A DNA stretch of 64,000 nucleotides from Paralvinella palmiformis (lineage: Eukaryota > Annelida > Polychaeta > Terebellida > Alvinellidae), in NCBI GenBank assembly GCA_025642065.1, contig JAODUP010000008.1:349001-413000 (forward strand), written 5' to 3'. The notes below the pieces were generated by a model, which made no database searches, was not told the origin of the DNA, and worked only from the letters and a program-made list of their open reading frames with translations. Both the position numbers and the translations under genes were made by a program. Of the stretch, positions 60,365-64,000 are shown piece after piece (the first letter of the stretch is position 1; every line of letters begins with the position of its first letter).

Positions 60365-61534
60365 ACCCTGTTCCTATCTGGAACAACGCTCCCAGAGAGT
60401 GTCTGTTCATGGTATTTTATCTGACATTCAGTTTTTGTTATCTGGTGTACCACAGGGTTCAGTTCTTGGTCTTCTGATTTTCACAATGTATACCCGTCCT
60501 CTTGGGATCATTGCGCAGCGATATGGGGTTAAATATCACTTGTATGCTGATGACACACAGCTGTATATATCACTAGATCCTGACAATGAGTTAAATTTCT
60601 CCTCTTCCTTGAAGACTTTAGAACATTGTATTGCCGATATTCGGCTATGGATGACTCAAAATATTCTAAAACTAAGTGATAATAAAACAAATATTTTATA
60701 TTTGGCATCACCACATTGTGTTAAATCCTTAAAGACACCAGCATTACAGATGGGTGCATCTTCGATTACCCCTAATGGGTCATTAAAAATCTAGGGGTTA
60801 TTTTTGACCAATGTATTAACATGCATGAACATGTCACATCAGTATGCCGAGCTGCCTACTACCATCTTAAGAACATCCACTGTTTAAAAGCATTCTTGAC
60901 ACAAGAATCACTTGTAACTGTAGTCCATGCCTTTGTTACATCTCGTATAGACTATTGTAACTCCCTGTTATACGACATATCTGATTATAACATTAATCGC
61001 CTTCAGCGAATTCAGAATAGTGCAGCTCGCATTGCAACAAATACTAGAAAATATGATCATATCACCCCAATTCTTCAAAAATTACATTGGCTACCTGTTA
61101 GACAGAGTATCCATTTCAAGATTCTGTTAATAACTTATAAATCTATTAATGATATGGCGCCAGAATACCTGTGTGAACTGGTTTTGATTAGAAAGTTATC
61201 CCGAAAACTCAGGTCATCCAGTCAGATACTATTGCAGGTGCCAGTGTCTCGGATCAAGTCATATGGTGATTGTGCATTTAGTGTTGCAGCAACCACTTTG
61301 TGGAATAGGTAGCCGGCAAATATGAGAAATATTGGAAATTTTAAATCTCTTCTAAAACACCTATTTAAGGTCGCTTTCACAGATAAATAATTAATATCTT
61401 TTAAATCATTACAGGGTTTTTACAGACATATTATTTGAGGTATTATTATATTACATATTATTTGTACACCGCCTTTAAATGGCTCCTGCTAGTAAGGGCA
61501 CTTTATTAAATATACATTATTATCATTATTATTT
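60365..61534 (+). mobile_element. CR1/L2-group LINE fragment, reverse transcriptase and C-terminal part
   Basis: A 5'-truncated non-LTR retrotransposon. The frame at 60399-60794 holds the RT block SGVPQGSVLG and the catalytic YADD (LYADDTQLY). After a frameshift near 60795, the second frame (60821-61312) has the typical C-terminal part of this group (FVTSRIDYCNSLLYDISDYN, LQRIQNSAARIATNTRKYDH, ILQKLHWLPVRQ). The 3' UTR ends ctgctagtaagggcacttta with an AT-rich ttattatcattattattta tail. Catalytic residues are intact but the 5' half and the endonuclease are missing, so it is dead. Confidence 0.92.
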
Positions 61535-61752
61535 AACAGCGTGACAGAGTTTGCTTTAGGCTGTTTAACAGTGATTATAAGTGGTATTGATAATGACCTA
61601 GTTGGCGTCAATAATTCTACAAGTGGATGTCATGATGATGTGGTGGTCATTTTTTCTTCTGAATAACACAAAATGAAGGTCATGCTGTGAAACTTCGATG
61701 TCAGTACAACACTGTATAAAGAACTAATTTCGGAATTGAATTAACCCCATGT

Positions 61753-61794
<42 letters not shown>

Positions 61795-61795
61795 T
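61753..61795 (+). repeat. (TAC)n microsatellite
   Basis: A tac trinucleotide array of about 14 units between the tails of the two opposed LINE fragments. Confidence 0.95.
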
Positions 61796-63230
61796 TGAAA
61801 TGCCTTAACTACACAGTTCCCACGCATTCTGGTAAAATAAAAAATATTTCCAGGTCTTGGAAATTCTGGAAAATAAAAAATTGTATCATCATCATACAAG
61901 TGATATTTAATGTCATATCGCTGAACAGTGATCCCAAAAGGACGGGTATGTATCGTGAAAACCAGAGGACCAATGACTGAACCTTGTGGTACACCAGATA
62001 ACATTTATAAATGAACATTATATAACATACAATGAACAGATTCTCTCTGGGAGCATTATTCCAAATAGGATTGAAGCCATTCAAGTACTTTATTGACAGA
62101 CCGAACAGGTCTTTTAATCTAGAAAAAAGTACATTATGGTCAACTGTATCAAATGCAGCAGACAGGTCCACAAGAACAAGTACCCCGGTAATACTTACCT
62201 TGACCAGTTGATATCATAATATCATTTTTCACCTGAACCAAGACAGTTTCAGTGTTGTGACCACTTTTATGCGTATACTATAGTGATTCATTAAGGTTAG
62301 GAGAGAGTGAGTAAATATTTGTTCAGATGGAAAGCAAAAGCCCTTTCTATAATTTTAGATAAAATGTTAAATTCCAAAAATTGTGTTATTGTTTAGAATA
62401 ATACAGCCCAAACTGGCGTTTAAAAAAAAATGGTTAACAAGGGCAGCTTTCGTGGATATTGGGTAAACTGAGCCAGAGATAATGATTTATTAGCTATCTT
62501 TATAATTGGGCTTATGAGAAAATCCAGAAACCCTTTCACAAGCCACTAGATATAGGGCCAATTGCATAGATAGCATTCGATGACCTCTTCAGCAACTGTC
62601 TCATATCAGTCTCCGTAAGAAGCTCGAATGGATCCATCATGGACATGCAGGACTCTTCTACCAATTGTATATCGTATGATAAGGTGTTAGAAGGCAACCA
62701 AGTATGGATATTTAGTATCTTTTGACAGAAGAAGTTTTTAAAACAATGGGCCATATCTTTGTTTTCGTTGATTCTATTTGGAAGGGCAGTACTTAATTAA
62801 CAACACTGAAAATAGTCCATTGATTTCCCTTGCATGCTTTGATCTTTTTATTGTAATATTCTGATTTGGCAGAGGCAAGGATATTAATAACTTTAATTTT
62901 ATCTTTTTAGAAGCCCTGTCCTCATAGAGAGTACCTTGTGTTTAAAATATTGTTGATCTGTGGGGTTGCTAGGAAGTGTCAAGAACGACATTTTGTTTCT
63001 TTAACGGTTACATCTGTGAATGCATAATCTTTTCTGCCTTCCAGTTCTATTGATTATTGATATGCACTGAAGAGTGTGTTGATAATTGGAGTTGACCCAA
63101 TAAGTGAATTTCAGAAGGATTTGGGTTTTCATCTGAAGAAATAGTGCTTGATTTGTTGAATATATTTTGTTGGGTTTACTGATCCAGACTTAATGACACC
63201 ATCTTTAAGATAGCTTATCTCTCTTTATTG
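61796..63230 (-). mobile_element. Degenerate CR1/L2-group LINE fragment
   Basis: On the minus strand, coding fragments appear in the right order: LPNRINENKDMAHCFKNFFC and ELLTETDMRQLLKRSS (about 62800-62536), then DLSAAFDTVDHNVLFSRLKD (from 62171), then SGVPQGSVIGPLVFTIHTRP and YHLYDDDT (62004-61850). These are consecutive blocks of the RT domain, broken by frameshifts and stops. The catalytic YADD reads YDDD here. The sequence ends abruptly at the (TAC)n tract, losing the 3' part. Confidence 0.85.
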
Positions 63231-63379
63231 TTTTAATCATTGGCTAAGATAACTATGTCAACACCGGGGGCTCAGCTGCTGTCAGAACACATCATCAACA
63301 TGTTGATCTTTGCTTCACTTGTTTGACGCCAACAACATAATGCTGGATAAATATCACATAATTTATGACTGTAGTATCT

Positions 63380-63583
63380 CAAAATGATGTTCATGATGAT
63401 GATGATGATGATGATGATCATGTGTGTGTGTGTGTGTATTTCATAAAGATAGTTAAGGTGCTGGCACGTGTGTGTGTGTGTGTGTGTGTGTGTTATGGGC
63501 AGTATAAGCTGTTCAGGTCCTAAATCTTGATTTAAGTTGGCACAAACAGGAATTGTGTGGGAGTAACTGAGCCCAATCCCTGA

Positions 63584-63627
<44 letters not shown>

Positions 63628-63640
63628 TGTGTGTGTGTGT
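63380..63640 (+). repeat. Cluster of (ATG)n, (TG)n and (CT)n microsatellites
   Basis: (ATG)n at 63394-63418, (TG)n at 63421-63437 and 63468-63493, and (CT)n followed by (TG)n at 63591-63648. Confidence 0.93.
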
Positions 63641-63730
63641 GTCTGTGTGTTTACTTGACCATACTGTCACCTAACCGTTAGCAGAATTAGCCCCTATTTT
63701 ATCTACCAGTTTCCCCACCCCTCCAGCCGT

Positions 63731-63762
63731 GTCAGCGTCACCAGAGAGAGGACGAGCCCAGG
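63731..63762 (+). other. Possible further EHBP1 exon, weak
   Basis: A pyrimidine-rich acceptor (cagtttccccacccctccag) precedes a 40-odd-bp GC-rich stretch with a donor-like CCCAG|gtaatc. One frame reads VSASPERGRAQ and remains open to a TAG 75 bases further. Phase 0, expected directly from exon 7, gives a different peptide (PCQRHQREDE), so either another exon lies between or this is not coding. Confidence 0.2.
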
Positions 63763-64000
63763 TAATCAGCCAGTATGTGCCACATGACAGAAGGGACTAT
63801 TCTCCGACCACCAAACGACGTCGACATACCGTGTAGATATTGTCTAAGAACAAGGTCCAGCTTCGTGCAGGATGAATGTGGGCAAGCTGTTATCTCCAAG
63901 GCCATTCTGCCGATGACCTTGCTCCGTCCCTTTGTTAGCCGGTAAATTAATTGCTTCGGGGCTCGTCTCTGCCCTGTTTACCTGATGGAGCGGCCCACCG

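Overview
The window is eukaryotic nuclear DNA from an AT-rich, intron-rich animal genome. It is packed with (TA)n, (CA)n and (CT)n microsatellites, tRNA-derived SINEs, CR1/L2-like LINE fragments and small inverted-repeat elements. The two genes are metazoan and the style of repeats suggests a lophotrochozoan, perhaps a marine mollusc; that placement is an inference, not something the sequence proves. Most long ORFs run through microsatellites or repeats and are not genes. All coding models here were built by hand from splice sites, reading phase and, for the second gene, remembered family similarity.

Region 1 (1757-9798, minus strand) holds a complete ten-exon gene for a C2H2 zinc-finger protein of about 750 residues. 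All nine introns are GT-AG and all phases agree. The protein has an atypical Cys2His2-like motif near residues 141-172, a long basic/acidic linker, four classical fingers at residues 528-634, and an acidic tail. Intron 7 carries an 883-bp Tigger/pogo-like inverted-repeat element.

Region 2 (9.8-31.6 kb) has no convincing coding exon. It holds the 5' flank of the zinc-finger gene, a candidate spliced minus-strand exon at 10338-10446, a 0.4-kb sequence duplicated 11 kb apart, a 21/42-bp minisatellite, (CTCA)n arrays and several SINEs, some nested inside others.

Region 3 (31610-50907, plus strand, probably continuing past the right edge) is the 5' part of an EH-domain-binding protein 1 (EHBP1) gene. 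Seven coding exons give 469 residues in continuous phase: the N-terminal C2-type domain, the conserved segment after it, and a linker with two NPF motifs. The calponin-homology (CH) and C-terminal bMERB domains were not found in the window. Introns are large and repeat-filled; one GC- and CpG-rich block (about 36.9-37.9 kb) stands out.

Region 4 (50.9-64 kb) is probably EHBP1 intron. It has a hAT-like MITE with perfect 13-bp termini and a target duplication, a duplicated 0.25-kb block, SINEs, and two LINE fragments arranged tail to tail at 60.4-63.2 kb. A weak candidate exon lies at 63731-63762.

The two genes are divergently oriented, with start codons 22 kb apart. Nothing suggests a shared pathway: one protein is probably nuclear and DNA-binding, the other is an endocytic/recycling adaptor.
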